Of a stretch of DNA of 48,219 nucleotides, positions 18,425-28,300 are shown piece after piece. Source of the stretch: Bacteroidia bacterium (GTDB lineage: Bacteria > Bacteroidota > Bacteroidia > Bacteroidales > GWA2-32-17); NCBI GenBank assembly GCA_016218155.1, contig JACREQ010000027.1:1-48219 (forward strand), in the 5' to 3' direction. The notes below the pieces were generated by a model. That model saw only the letters and a program-made list of their open reading frames with translations, made no database searches and was not told where the DNA came from. Every line of letters begins with the position of its first letter. The first letter of the stretch is position 1. The position numbers and the translations under genes were made by a program.

Positions 18425-20224
18425 TTGAGAAAAGTTTTTTTCATATTAGTTATTATGTTGTTGGGAGAGTTTTCTTTCTCCCAACAATATTTAAATAAAA
18501 CTTTTAATATCCCCAATAATGCAATGCATACAATTTTACCTACTGATAGTGGGTATATTTTGGGACTTCGTAATGGTAATGGAATATGTCTTGTAGATTT
18601 TCAGGCAAATATTCAATGGATTAAAACTTTTTACGACCAAACAGGAATGTGGGTGTCCTATACAGGAAGTAACTCTCCAAATGCATTAAAAAGTACTGGT
18701 CATAATACTTTTATTGCTGGTGGTCTTATGCAAAATGGCGGACCTACTGCCAATAAAGTATTTTCTGTAAAGTATTCAAGTACTTTTGATACATTATATT
18801 TAAAGTTATTACTGCAAGATACCGTTACTACAAACAATTATGTTAATAATTCATTTATAAATAACACTGGAAATTATGTTTTTTTTGGACATTCAGGTAA
18901 CAGTGGTTTGATAATTCAAACTGACACAAATAGTAATTTTTTAGACAGCAGCTTAATATTAAAAGACAATGAAGTAAGCTGGTTTAATGCTGGTTTACAG
19001 ATGGGAAACTATTATTATTTATTTGGTGGAACATATTGCTATGCACCTGTGCAAGTAACCGGTTTTGATAGATTAGACGGTTGGGTAATAAAAACTGATA
19101 TATTGGGAAATGAAATATCTGATACTGTTTTTGGAAATCCAATACTTTTCGATTCTGAATTTAAATTTGTATTAATTCATAACAATTTACTTGTTACTTC
19201 AATTTCATCTGGAAACATCAAACATTCCAGTGGTGCTATTTTTCTTAGTCCAAAAATATTGATCTTAAATGAAAATTTGAGCCTCAAAAAAGAGATTAAA
19301 TTAAATGAATCAGTTCTAATAGTAGATACAATGTATCGTTCATATATAGAGCAAATTGTAGTAGATTTCAGAAATAATTTGTTTGTATTAAAAAGAGATA
19401 GTAAATTCAATGTGAATACTTATATTAACGGTAACACAACATCTATTGTGAAATTAGATAGTTTATATAATATTTGTTATTCTAGAAATTACACTCATAT
19501 AGGGGGTCAGTTTAATAGTGAAATTCCATTAACAATGAGTACAACAACTGATGGCGGTTACGTTTTTGGAGGTTTTGTAACAGATTATACTTTAACCCCT
19601 TCCCAGCAATCCTGGCTTGTAAAAACAGATAGTTTAGGTTGCGATGGTTTTCACAGTTGTAATGATACTGCTTTAGTATGCCAAATAATACAAGCCCCAG
19701 ATACAGTTTGCAAGAATGATACATCTTGGCTGCAAGTAAAATTTAAAGGAAGAAGCGCACCGTATTTTATATATGCAAATAATACTCTTGCATTAGATTC
19801 TGTTTATTATCCTTATACCTTACCTTTATGGATTGATACTCTTGTGCCATATTATCCAACAACAACAGGAATGCAACAGGTAATTGTAAAAGTAAATGAT
19901 CCTTGGGGATGGAATCGGACTGATACAGTTCAGATTTTTGTAAAAAACTGTGGAGCAGGAAACATAGAAGAGGTGTGGTATCCTAAAAAGGTGGAAATAT
20001 ATCCCAACCCTGCCACCAATGAATTACATGTGAAAATACGCTCGGTTATAGCCACCCCTGTTTCTATAACAATTTATGATATGCAGGGAAAATCTGTAAA
20101 ACAAATTATTTCAAAACAAAGTGAAAATATGATAGATATTAGCGAATTGCAGCAAGGAGTTTATGGGGTAAAGGTAAATGGCAATGGGCTAATTTGTAAT
20201 GAGAGATTTGTAAAAGTAGAATAA
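18425..20224 (+). CDS. T9SS-sorted secreted protein, paralogue A
   Basis: About 599 aa. No ATG precedes the signal peptide; the best start is TTG at 18425, giving RKVFFILVIMLLGEFSFSQ as signal, directly after the stop of the giant gene. A second TTG at 18413 overlaps that stop. The N-terminal 235 residues have repeated beta-strand motifs (DSGYILGL, GLIIQTD, GWVIKTD) like a propeller built from delta-60-type repeats. The central part to about 395 is unique to this copy. The end has a Cys-containing segment (LGCDGFHSC, CKNDTSW) and a T9SS type A sorting domain (VEIYPNPATNELHV). It is probably exported by T9SS and surface-bound; ligand unknown. Its paralogue follows directly. Confidence 0.82.
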   Translation: MRKVFFILVIMLLGEFSFSQQYLNKTFNIPNNAMHTILPTDSGYILGLRNGNGICLVDFQANIQWIKTFYDQTGMWVSYTGSNSPNALKSTGHNTFIAGGLMQNGGPTANKVFSVKYSSTFDTLYLKLLLQDTVTTNNYVNNSFINNTGNYVFFGHSGNSGLIIQTDTNSNFLDSSLILKDNEVSWFNAGLQMGNYYYLFGGTYCYAPVQVTGFDRLDGWVIKTDILGNEISDTVFGNPILFDSEFKFVLIHNNLLVTSISSGNIKHSSGAIFLSPKILILNENLSLKKEIKLNESVLIVDTMYRSYIEQIVVDFRNNLFVLKRDSKFNVNTYINGNTTSIVKLDSLYNICYSRNYTHIGGQFNSEIPLTMSTTTDGGYVFGGFVTDYTLTPSQQSWLVKTDSLGCDGFHSCNDTALVCQIIQAPDTVCKNDTSWLQVKFKGRSAPYFIYANNTLALDSVYYPYTLPLWIDTLVPYYPTTTGMQQVIVKVNDPWGWNRTDTVQIFVKNCGAGNIEEVWYPKKVEIYPNPATNELHVKIRSVIATPVSITIYDMQGKSVKQIISKQSENMIDISELQQGVYGVKVNGNGLICNERFVKVE

Positions 20225-20282
20225 GTCATACAGCAAACTCACTTCTAAGAATTAAGTGTGACAAAATTAATTGTCGAATAAA

Positions 20283-22097
20283 TTGAGAAAAGTTTTTTTC
20301 ATATTAGTTATTATGTTGTTGGGAGAGTATTCTTTCTCCCAACAATATTTAAATAAAACTTTTAATATTCCAAATAATGCAATGCATACCATTTTGCCTA
20401 CAGACAGTGGGTATATATTAGGGCTTCACGGTGGTATGGGAATTTGCCTTATTGATTTACAAGCAAATATTAAATGGATTAAAACTTATTATGATCCAAC
20501 TGGGACATGGGCATCATATACAGGAGGTGCTAACCCAAATGCTTTGAATAGTACAAATCATAATACTTTTATTGCAGGTGGTACTATGCAAAATGGGGGA
20601 CCTACAGCTAATAAAGTATTTTCTGTAAAGTATTCGAGTACTTTTGATACATTATTTTTAAAGTTATTACTACAAGATACCGTTACTACAAACAATTATG
20701 TTAATAATTCATTTGTAAACAACAGCGGAAATTATGTGTTTGTAGGGCATTCAGGTAACAGTGCTTTAATAATACAAACGGATACAAATAGTAATTTTAT
20801 AGATAGCAGCTTAATATTAAAAGGCAATGAAGTAAGCTGGTTTAATGCAGGTTTACAGATGGGAAATTCTTACTATTTATTTGGAGGAACTTATTGCTAT
20901 GCTCCTGTACAAATAACTGGGTTTGACAGACTAGATGGCTGGGTAGTAAAAACTAATTTACAAGGAAATGAATTAATAAGTGCTGCATTTGGGAATTCAC
21001 TTTTACAAGATGGAGAAATTAATAATTGCAAAATTATTAATGGTAATAAATTAGCATTTGTAAGTAATAAATCTCTTGAAAAGCTTGCAATTTCAGCTTG
21101 GATAAAAATGGTATTTAAGACAGGTTTAACAATATTAAATGATGATTTAACAATTAATAAAGAAATTTATTTTAAACCAAGCGAATTTATTGGCGATTCA
21201 ATGTTTTTTATTGATGTAACTAATTTATTGTTAAATAATGATTCATCATTTATTTTGTTTGGTACACAAGGTTCAATAAACATTAACTCTACAATAGGCA
21301 ATAAAAATGGTTTTGCTGTTAAAGTAAATAAAAAGCTACAAATTAAGTACTTTAGAAAGTATTTATATTTACAATCAGGAATACCACAGAGTTTAAATGT
21401 TTACTTACATTGTGGTAGTATTACAAACGATAATGGCTATATTTTGGGAGGAATGGTTTCTGATTTGAATTTATCTTCAGATAAATCTTGGCTTATAAAA
21501 ACAGATAGCCTCGGTTGCGATGGCTTTCACAGTTGCGATGATACCACCCTCGTATGCCAGATATTAAATGCACCCGATACAGTTTGCAAGAATGATACTT
21601 CGTGGTTACAAGTAAAATTTAAAGGAAGAAGCGCACCGTATTTTATATATGCAAATAATACTCTTGCATTAGATTCTGTTTATTACCCTTATACCTTGCC
21701 TTTATGGATTGATACTCTTGTGCCATACTATCCAATAACAACAGGTTTGCAACAAGTGATAATAAAAGTAAATGATCCTTGGGGATGGAATCGGACTGAT
21801 ACAGTTCAGATTTTCGTAAAAAACTGTGGAGCAGGAAACATAGAAGAAGCATGGTATCCTAAAAAGGTGGAAATATATCCCAACCCTGCCACCAATGAGT
21901 TACATGTGAAAATACGCTCGGTTATAGCCACTCCGGTTTCTATAACAATTTATGATATGCAGGGAAAAGTAGTAAAACAAATAACAACAAAACTAAATGA
22001 AACAGTAATTGATGTTAGTGAATTAGAATCAGGGGTATATGGTATAAGGATATACGGTAATGGGTTAAATTGTAATGAAAGGTTTGTGAAGTTATAA
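20283..22097 (+). CDS. T9SS-sorted secreted protein, paralogue B
   Basis: About 604 aa. It is the tandem copy of the preceding gene, with the same non-ATG start (TTG at 20283), the same signal peptide except Phe to Tyr, a closely similar N-terminal domain to about residue 235, and a near-identical C-terminal 185 residues with the sorting motif VEIYPNPATNELHV. The region in between (20970-21480) differs completely and is slightly longer, with a more Lys/Asn-rich composition. The last 40 residues of the sorting domain are also more diverged. Two proteins with the same export and anchor parts but different centres could present different surface specificities. Confidence 0.82.
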   Translation: MRKVFFILVIMLLGEYSFSQQYLNKTFNIPNNAMHTILPTDSGYILGLHGGMGICLIDLQANIKWIKTYYDPTGTWASYTGGANPNALNSTNHNTFIAGGTMQNGGPTANKVFSVKYSSTFDTLFLKLLLQDTVTTNNYVNNSFVNNSGNYVFVGHSGNSALIIQTDTNSNFIDSSLILKGNEVSWFNAGLQMGNSYYLFGGTYCYAPVQITGFDRLDGWVVKTNLQGNELISAAFGNSLLQDGEINNCKIINGNKLAFVSNKSLEKLAISAWIKMVFKTGLTILNDDLTINKEIYFKPSEFIGDSMFFIDVTNLLLNNDSSFILFGTQGSININSTIGNKNGFAVKVNKKLQIKYFRKYLYLQSGIPQSLNVYLHCGSITNDNGYILGGMVSDLNLSSDKSWLIKTDSLGCDGFHSCDDTTLVCQILNAPDTVCKNDTSWLQVKFKGRSAPYFIYANNTLALDSVYYPYTLPLWIDTLVPYYPITTGLQQVIIKVNDPWGWNRTDTVQIFVKNCGAGNIEEAWYPKKVEIYPNPATNELHVKIRSVIATPVSITIYDMQGKVVKQITTKLNETVIDVSELESGVYGIRIYGNGLNCNERFVKL

Positions 22098-22114
22098 TCT
22101 TAATTTGTTGTTTT

Positions 22115-22348
22115 TCATAAGCCGTATTTATTAAATATTTCTTTTCTCACTGGACAACTGCAGAAATACGAATAACCAAAAGATTGCATATTAAAGCAAT
22201 GTGTACGCTCAACTGGTTCAACAAAGTGAACAGCGCCATCAATACATCTTACAACCTTGCAACAGTGGTGTGATTCGCTATTAAAACAAGGATATTCCCT
22301 TATGCAATTTGTTGTAGTAATAATTTCTTCATTAATTTCTATTTTCAT
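22115..22348 (-). CDS. Small cysteine-rich protein, 77 aa
   Basis: This protein has seven or more Cys (NCIREYPC, HHCCKVVRC, FCSCPVRKE) and several His, suggesting a metal-binding or disulfide-rich fold. It has no signal peptide. It lies 6 bp downstream of a 168-aa gene on the same strand, forming a two-gene unit, and converges with the T9SS paralogue. A decayed copy of its 3' end lies at 23340-23399, which supports it having been a real gene long enough to be duplicated. Family not recognised. Confidence 0.62.
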   Translation of the reverse strand: MKIEINEEIITTTNCIREYPCFNSESHHCCKVVRCIDGAVHFVEPVERTHCFNMQSFGYSYFCSCPVRKEIFNKYGL

Positions 22349-22354
22349 TAATTT

Positions 22355-22861
22355 TTAATTGAGATGTGTGTCATTTGTTAACGAGTCAAAATATTCTTTC
22401 TCTTTTTCTTCCAATACCATTTTCATTTTAATATGCCTGAATACCATTAATACTATTTCTTCTACAAGATTTTCTTTTTCAATATCTCCGTTAAAAAGTA
22501 TTTTTTCATTTTTACCTGGTAATTCAAAAATTTCAGATTGTAATTTCGGGTCATATAATACTACCCTTTCATCCTTTGTTATCGGTAATTCTTTAATAAA
22601 CGAACCAAGTAATTTTATAAATTGTTTTTTATGAATTGTGGTCTCAATTTCGTAACAATGCCAACCAACTTCAGATTCTAAACTTATAATAACTGCCTGG
22701 CTGGAAATATAATTTTCCAGAATCCGTTTTGTTTTCGGAGATTTTATAGTATGTATGAGTTGGTACAGGTGCATAAAAAAAGACGTGGAACTATAACTAA
22801 ATTCGATTGCGAGGTACCACCAAGCACCTTCATTCTCAAATAATAGTTTAGCCCACGCCAT
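22355..22861 (-). CDS. Hypothetical protein, 168 aa
   Basis: This soluble protein has an aromatic N-terminus (MAWAKLLFENEGAWWYLAIE) and a charged C-terminal helix (KMVLEEKEKEYFDSL). It is the first gene of a two-gene minus-strand unit with the Cys-rich protein. The start is the ATG just after a short AT-rich stretch; a frame shadow upstream (to 22992) is not coding-like. No domain recognised. Confidence 0.65.
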   Translation of the reverse strand: MAWAKLLFENEGAWWYLAIEFSYSSTSFFMHLYQLIHTIKSPKTKRILENYISSQAVIISLESEVGWHCYEIETTIHKKQFIKLLGSFIKELPITKDERVVLYDPKLQSEIFELPGKNEKILFNGDIEKENLVEEIVLMVFRHIKMKMVLEEKEKEYFDSLTNDTHLN

Positions 22862-23052
22862 AGCATGAGCATTATATTATTATAAATGAGAATGATTGAA
22901 AATTGGTGGTTTTCGCAATCATAAATAACAATTAACGCTACAAGTATTATAAAAAGAACCTCTATGAAAACATTTTCATGTTCACAATACAAATTTACTA
23001 CACTTATTTAAAAGAAAAAAATATATTTACATGATAATTAATGTTCTGACAT

Positions 23053-23292
23053 TCACATCCTCACTCCCTCCAAATAGTTCTCATTAATCCCAAACAATCC
23101 GAAGATCTCATTTTTCAATCGAACAAGGTTAACAACGTCCTCCATATTGTATTTTAACACTTTCTGCTTTTTGTATGGATTTCGCCAGTCTTCAGCCAGT
23201 TTAAAGATATTGGACTTGTACTGCTTTTCTGAACGCTTCAATTCGAATATTTCTTCAAAATATGCCAGCTTGTATGAATTCATTCCCGGCAT
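23053..23292 (-). CDS. Small hypothetical protein, 79 aa, possible domain fragment
   Basis: This charged helical protein contains KVLKYNMEDVVNLVRLKNEI. A Tyr-Asn-x-x-Asp-Val followed by Asn-Leu recalls the last helix of RNase H-like exonuclease domains, where that Asp is catalytic. At 79 residues it would be only the end of such a domain. It lies between intergenic debris on both sides (a decayed duplication lies just upstream), so it may be a gene remnant. The exonuclease link is a motif-level guess. Confidence 0.4.
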   Translation of the reverse strand: MPGMNSYKLAYFEEIFELKRSEKQYKSNIFKLAEDWRNPYKKQKVLKYNMEDVVNLVRLKNEIFGLFGINENYLEGVRM

Positions 23293-23339
23293 AATATTGT
23301 AGTAATTGGTTTGTGAAGTTATGATTTAATTTGTTATTT

Positions 23340-23399
23340 CTACAAGCCGTATTTATTTAATATTTCTATTCTTACGGTACAAATACAATAACCGGAGCC
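23340..23399 (-). pseudogene. Remnant of the cysteine-rich gene 3' end
   Basis: Read on the minus strand this encodes SGYCICTVRIEILNKYGL and a stop, closely matching the C-terminus of the 77-aa protein at 22115 (FCSCPVRKEIFNKYGL). The plus-strand sequence beside it, GGTTTGTGAAGTTAT (23308-23322), also matches the end of T9SS paralogue B (22080-22094). So a segment spanning the convergent 3' ends was duplicated here and has decayed. No start codon is in frame. Confidence 0.6.
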
Positions 23400-23450
23400 T
23401 CTATACACATAATAGTATTGTTCTTAAAAACTTGAACAGAGGACAAAAAC

Positions 23451-24095
23451 TCAATCTAACTCAACCAAATTATTTTTAATAGCATATAAAATTAGACCTA
23501 CAGTATTTTTAACCTCGAGTTTTTCCATAATATTCGCCCTGTGTCCATCAACTGTTCTATGGCTAATAAATAACTTTTTCCCTATTTCGGCACTTTGCAA
23601 TCCCTGACAAATTAAATTAAGAATTTCTTTTTCTCTATTCGATAAAATGATTTGATTATCTTTTTTAGGATTCAGGAAATTTCGGGTAAGAATTTCTAAC
23701 ATCTCTTCAGAATAGTAATTATTCCCTTTCATTACAGCATCAATAGCCCTTGCAAGGGTGTCTTTCTTTATATTTTTAAGAAGAAAGCCCTGTGCACCAG
23801 CATCTAACATATTTTGAAAAGACTCTATGTCATTTTCTCGAGTAAGTGCAATAACTTTTAACAAAGAGTACTTTTGAATAGCTTGCCGAGTAGCTTCAAT
23901 TCCATTCAAAACAGGCATGTCAATATCCATAAAAACCAAATCTACCTCTATTTTTTCTAATGAATCAACGAACTCTTGTCCATTTTCAAATTCAGAAATT
24001 ATTTTAATATTTTTAATTTCTTCTAACTGAAGCAAAAGCCCTTTTCTTAAAAGCTCGTGATCATCAACAATTGCTATTCTAATTTTTGTTTCCAT
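23451..24095 (-). CDS. NarL/LuxR-family response regulator
   Basis: This 214-aa two-component regulator has a receiver domain at 1-120 with Asp11, Asp12 and the phospho-acceptor Asp57 (FMDIDMP), a Thr switch at LTREN and Lys in LLKN. A LuxR-type HTH occupies about 148-210 (LSNREKEILNLICQG, EIGKKLFISHRTVDGHRANI). It is a cytoplasmic transcription factor, probably activated by phosphorylation and dimerisation. It is the last gene of a minus-strand signalling cluster, 125 bp after the receiver-kinase, which makes the kinases upstream its likely partners. Confidence 0.92.
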   Translation of the reverse strand: METKIRIAIVDDHELLRKGLLLQLEEIKNIKIISEFENGQEFVDSLEKIEVDLVFMDIDMPVLNGIEATRQAIQKYSLLKVIALTRENDIESFQNMLDAGAQGFLLKNIKKDTLARAIDAVMKGNNYYSEEMLEILTRNFLNPKKDNQIILSNREKEILNLICQGLQSAEIGKKLFISHRTVDGHRANIMEKLEVKNTVGLILYAIKNNLVELD

Positions 24096-24220
24096 ACTAT
24101 TTTATTATCAATTATCAAATATACTATTTTTTCATAATGTAAATTATCTTAGAATCAACCTTTTATATTTTCCACAACTTCTCCATTAAATATTTTAATA
24201 ACATACAAGAATTCATGCTA

Positions 24221-25357
24221 TTACTTATTGTTGTTTATATCTCTTGAAATAGTAAAATTAAATATACTACCAACATTATTTGCTTTTTCGACCCAAATAT
24301 CCCCACTGTGATATTCAACAAATTCTTTACATAAGATTAAACCCAAACCTGTACCCTTTTCATTAGCAGTTCCGGGCATTGAACAGTTTTTATCCAGTTT
24401 AAACAGTTTTTTACTTATTTCCTCAGAAATGCCTATTCCAGTATCTGTAACCAATATTTGCGTATTGTCATCATTATTAATCGAACTTATTGTTACAACA
24501 CCGGAATCAGGAGTATATTTTACAGCATTAGTAATTAAATTACGCATTATTGTTTCCAGCATGTATTGATCAGCAATAAGCAATACATGCTCAGAAATGT
24601 TATTAATAAGCTTAATGTTTTTATTATTTGCGGTTGCAGTAATATTGCTCATACATTTCTCAATCACTTCATATAGTTTAAGTTTTGTAGGCTTAAAAGC
24701 TATTTTACCTGTTTGTGATTTTGACCATTCCAAAAGATTTTCAAGCAATGCCGAACCTTGTTTAGAAGCATTAAATATAGTTGCTACTAAACTCTCCGTT
24801 TTTTGGTAGTCATATGTTTTCAGGTTTTTAAGCAACATCTCAGAAACCCTTTCCAAACCATCAAAAGGATTTCTGAGGTCATGAGCTATAATAGACATAA
24901 ACTTATCCTTTGTAGCATTAATTTTCTTAAGCTCTTCAGCATATTCCTTAACCTCTTGAGTTTTCTGTTTTAACAGCAGATGAGTACTTATTCTCGCCAA
25001 CAATTCTTTTGAATTAAAAGGCTTTGTAACATAATCCTGAGCACCAGCATCAAATCCATTCACAATACTATCCGAATCATTATATGCTGTTAAGAAAATT
25101 ACAGGAACCTCTTTTAATTTGGAATTATGGCGCATCTCTTTACAAGTCTCTATGCCATTCAATATTGGCATCTCAATATCAAGCAATACAAGGTCGTAAT
25201 TGCCAGCTTGATCAAGAATCTTGAGTGCCTGTTTTCCATCAGATGCAAATCCAATAATATATCCGGCACCTCTAAGTATATTGCCCAAGACCTTCAAATT
25301 CTCTGGATTGTCGTCAACAATAAGAATATTAAACCGTCTATCTTCTTCTGATTTCAT
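24221..25357 (-). CDS. Receiver-histidine kinase fusion
   Basis: This 378-aa soluble protein has an N-terminal receiver (Asp15/16, phospho-Asp60 in LLDIEMP, Lys112), a short coiled linker, HisKA with phospho-His159 (IIAHDLRNPFDG), and an HATPase at about 250-370 (N-box NLITNAVKY, DTGIGISEE, GTGLGL). A kinase controlled by its own N-terminal receiver usually relays a signal from an upstream hybrid kinase. The ATG directly abuts the stop codon of the 1,627-aa kinase, so the two are translationally coupled and probably act in one relay. Confidence 0.92.
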   Translation of the reverse strand: MKSEEDRRFNILIVDDNPENLKVLGNILRGAGYIIGFASDGKQALKILDQAGNYDLVLLDIEMPILNGIETCKEMRHNSKLKEVPVIFLTAYNDSDSIVNGFDAGAQDYVTKPFNSKELLARISTHLLLKQKTQEVKEYAEELKKINATKDKFMSIIAHDLRNPFDGLERVSEMLLKNLKTYDYQKTESLVATIFNASKQGSALLENLLEWSKSQTGKIAFKPTKLKLYEVIEKCMSNITATANNKNIKLINNISEHVLLIADQYMLETIMRNLITNAVKYTPDSGVVTISSINNDDNTQILVTDTGIGISEEISKKLFKLDKNCSMPGTANEKGTGLGLILCKEFVEYHSGDIWVEKANNVGSIFNFTISRDINNNK

Positions 25358-28300
25358 TTACTTTGTTAAAAATTTCAGATGTTCAACAAAATTAGGAAAG
25401 TTTTTCATTGTGTCCATTAGTTTTACTGTTTCAAAATTATCTGCATATGAACAGATTTTTCTTCCAAAATCAATCAAAAGACTGTTAGAATACTTCTCAC
25501 CTAATAGCACCAACTTTTGCCCAAAGTCTTCCATTTGATCTATCATTTGATTATCCCTTGTTTTATTATACATCGGGATAAATTCTTTTTCAAGAATCTC
25601 AATTATTTCCGGGAGTTTTAATCTCTGATCATCTGTTAATGCAGCCTCTAAATTAATCCCATCTTGATTATCAACAAGTGATTCTTTCTCTTGAAATTTC
25701 AGATGTTTTTTAAATACTTTTATAAGATCAGATAGGTTTACCGGTTTTAATAATAAATCATCAAATAATTTCATCTCCTCTTTATCTGACATCATTTTTA
25801 CCGATGCTGAAATTGCTATAACTGGAATATTACTGGTTTTTGGTTGTTGTTTAATAATTTGGGTGGCGTCAAATCCATTCATCACAGGCATAAGCAAATC
25901 CATTAATATAAGATCGGGTAAACTTTTTGTAGCTTTCCGAACCGCTTCTTTTCCATTTTCTGCTTCTAAAATTATTATGGAAGAATTAGCAAAAAAATCT
26001 TTCAAAATCTCACGATTACCAAAATTGTCATCCACAATCAAAACTGTTGCTTTTTCAAACAATATTCTTGACGGATCGAAATCTTCTTCCTCTGGTTCAG
26101 CTATCGCATCTGTTACTTCAATATTATGGAGAATTACAGTAAAAACACTTCCTTTACCTGATTCACTTTTCAGGATAATTTTACCATCCATCATTTCAAC
26201 AAGCCTATTTGTTATAGCAAGCCCAAGACCTGTTCCTCCATATTTTCTTGAACTTTGTCCTTCCTGCTGAATAAAAGCATCAAAAATAATTTGTTGCTGA
26301 TCTATTGGAATTCCAATACCGGTATCTTCCACAGAAATTAACAAATCAACATTTTTCTTATTGATGGAATTTTCTTTTATATCCATCGAGATAAATACAT
26401 GACCACTCTCAGTAAATTTTACCGCATTGCCAACCAAATTAAACAAAACCTGACGTAATCTTACTCCATCAATAATGAGCGAACCTGATATTGTGCTATT
26501 TGTTTCCACAATAAATTTAAGATTTTTCTCCTTAATCTTTGTATTAAATATACTTTCAATATCATTTGTTATGGAATCTAAATTGACCGGTTCTTTTTGA
26601 ATTTTCAGTTTTCCCGCTTCAATTTTTGACAAGTCAAGAATATCGTTAATGATTTTGAGTAGATTTTTTCCACTTCTGCGTATGGAATCAACTTGTGAAA
26701 GTTGTTTCTCGTTTTGCAATGTTAAATGAAGCAAATCAGAAAAACCAATAATAGCATTCATTGGCGTACGTATTTCATGGCTCATATTTGCAAGAAACTC
26801 GCTTTTAGCCCGATTTGCTGATTCAGCATTCTCTTTGGCTGTTTTTAACTCCTCAACAATTCTTCTGCGCTCTGTTATATCAGACACAATACCATAAGTG
26901 ATTCCAGACTGATTAGATATATTTATTCTTATTTCAGCAAAAAATGTTTCTTCATTTTTTCTTATACATTCTACCTCAATGGGGCTTGTGTCATTATTTC
27001 GAACCTTCTTAAAAATGTTTTTCTTTACTTCATCTCTGATATCAGGTATCGCAAGATGCCAAACAGGCATACCTATCATTTCACCGGTGGAATAACCAAA
27101 TATTTTTTCCATTGCAAGGTTTATACTTTTAAACCGTCCACATTCGGTAGAATAAATACCATCAATAACATTTTCGCTCATCAGCCTGTATTTTTCCTCG
27201 CTATCAATCAAAGCTTTTTCTGATTTTATTTTATCAGTCATATCCCGAATAATACCTGTAAATGCACGATTACCATTAACAACAAACTCAGATACGGAAA
27301 GATCCATCGGAAATGTACTACCGTCTTTTCGAAGTCCCATAACAATATGGGTTCTACCTGTTTTTTCTTGCCTTTCTGATTTTAAATAATTTTGCAAATA
27401 ACCATCGTGTTCGCTACTATAAGGTTCAGGCATTAGTATTCGAATATTTTCACCTAACACTTCGTTCCTTTGATATCCAAATATTGTTTGTGAAGAGTTA
27501 TTATAGGTTTGAATTATTCCCTTGTCGTCAATTGTTATAATTGAATCCACAACAGTATCAAAAACAGCTCTGAGCTGAGATTCGCTTTTGGCAAGTTCAA
27601 AACTTCGTTTTAATACCAATTCTTCAAGATGCTCTTTATGTTTTTGTAATTCAACTTCAGCTTTTTTTCTAACAATTATACTAGCCAAAGTATTTGCAAC
27701 ATTATTTAAGAAATCAACAGCCAAAGATGAAAATTCCTGATGAAAAGGAATATACGTATTAATAACTCCTAGTATTTCATTCAAATAAGTAATCGGAATA
27801 CAGTAATGTCCGTGTTCAGAAATTCCCTCATAGCTAATCTCATGATCTGTATTTAAATTACCGCTATATTGAATCTCTCTTGTTAATGCAGCTTTTCCGC
27901 ATAAACATTTTCCAAAGGGCACAAGCTTACAAGCTTGTTTGATGGATTGAGACATATTATTCTCAACTTTCATAACTAATACATCCTTCTGATCTTCTAC
28001 TAAAAAAATGCATCCTTTCTTATCTAATGTTATCCAATCTAATGAAGTTATCAGGTCAAAAGACAGAGTAAGTATCGCTTCAATTGTTGCATCTGTTGTA
28101 GAAAGTTTCAGTATAGAATTTATGATGGTCTGTGCTTCATTTTTTCGTTTTATTTCTTCTTCTACTTCTTTTCTATTTGTTATATCTCTAAAACTGACAA
28201 TAATAGAATTGTTTATTCCCTCTGAGTCACTAATTTTTGCAGCTGACATTTCAGCAATAAATGTTGTTCCATTTTTACGAATTACTTTATATTCACTACT

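Larger units (their letters stand above)
18405..22098 (+). repeat. Tandem duplication of a 1.85-kb unit
   Basis: Sequence from 18405 recurs from 20263 (offset 1,858 bp), including the last codons and stop of the preceding giant gene, of which the second copy is only a remnant (20263-20281). The 5' 700 bp and 3' 530 bp of the two units are nearly identical; the middle roughly 500 bp is not alignable by eye. This marks a gene duplication followed by replacement or fast change of the centre. Confidence 0.75.

Noticed and set aside
22744-22992. Minus-strand 82-aa frame overlapping the 168-aa gene
   Set aside because: Most of it is a shifted reading of the start of the 168-aa gene plus AT-rich upstream DNA.
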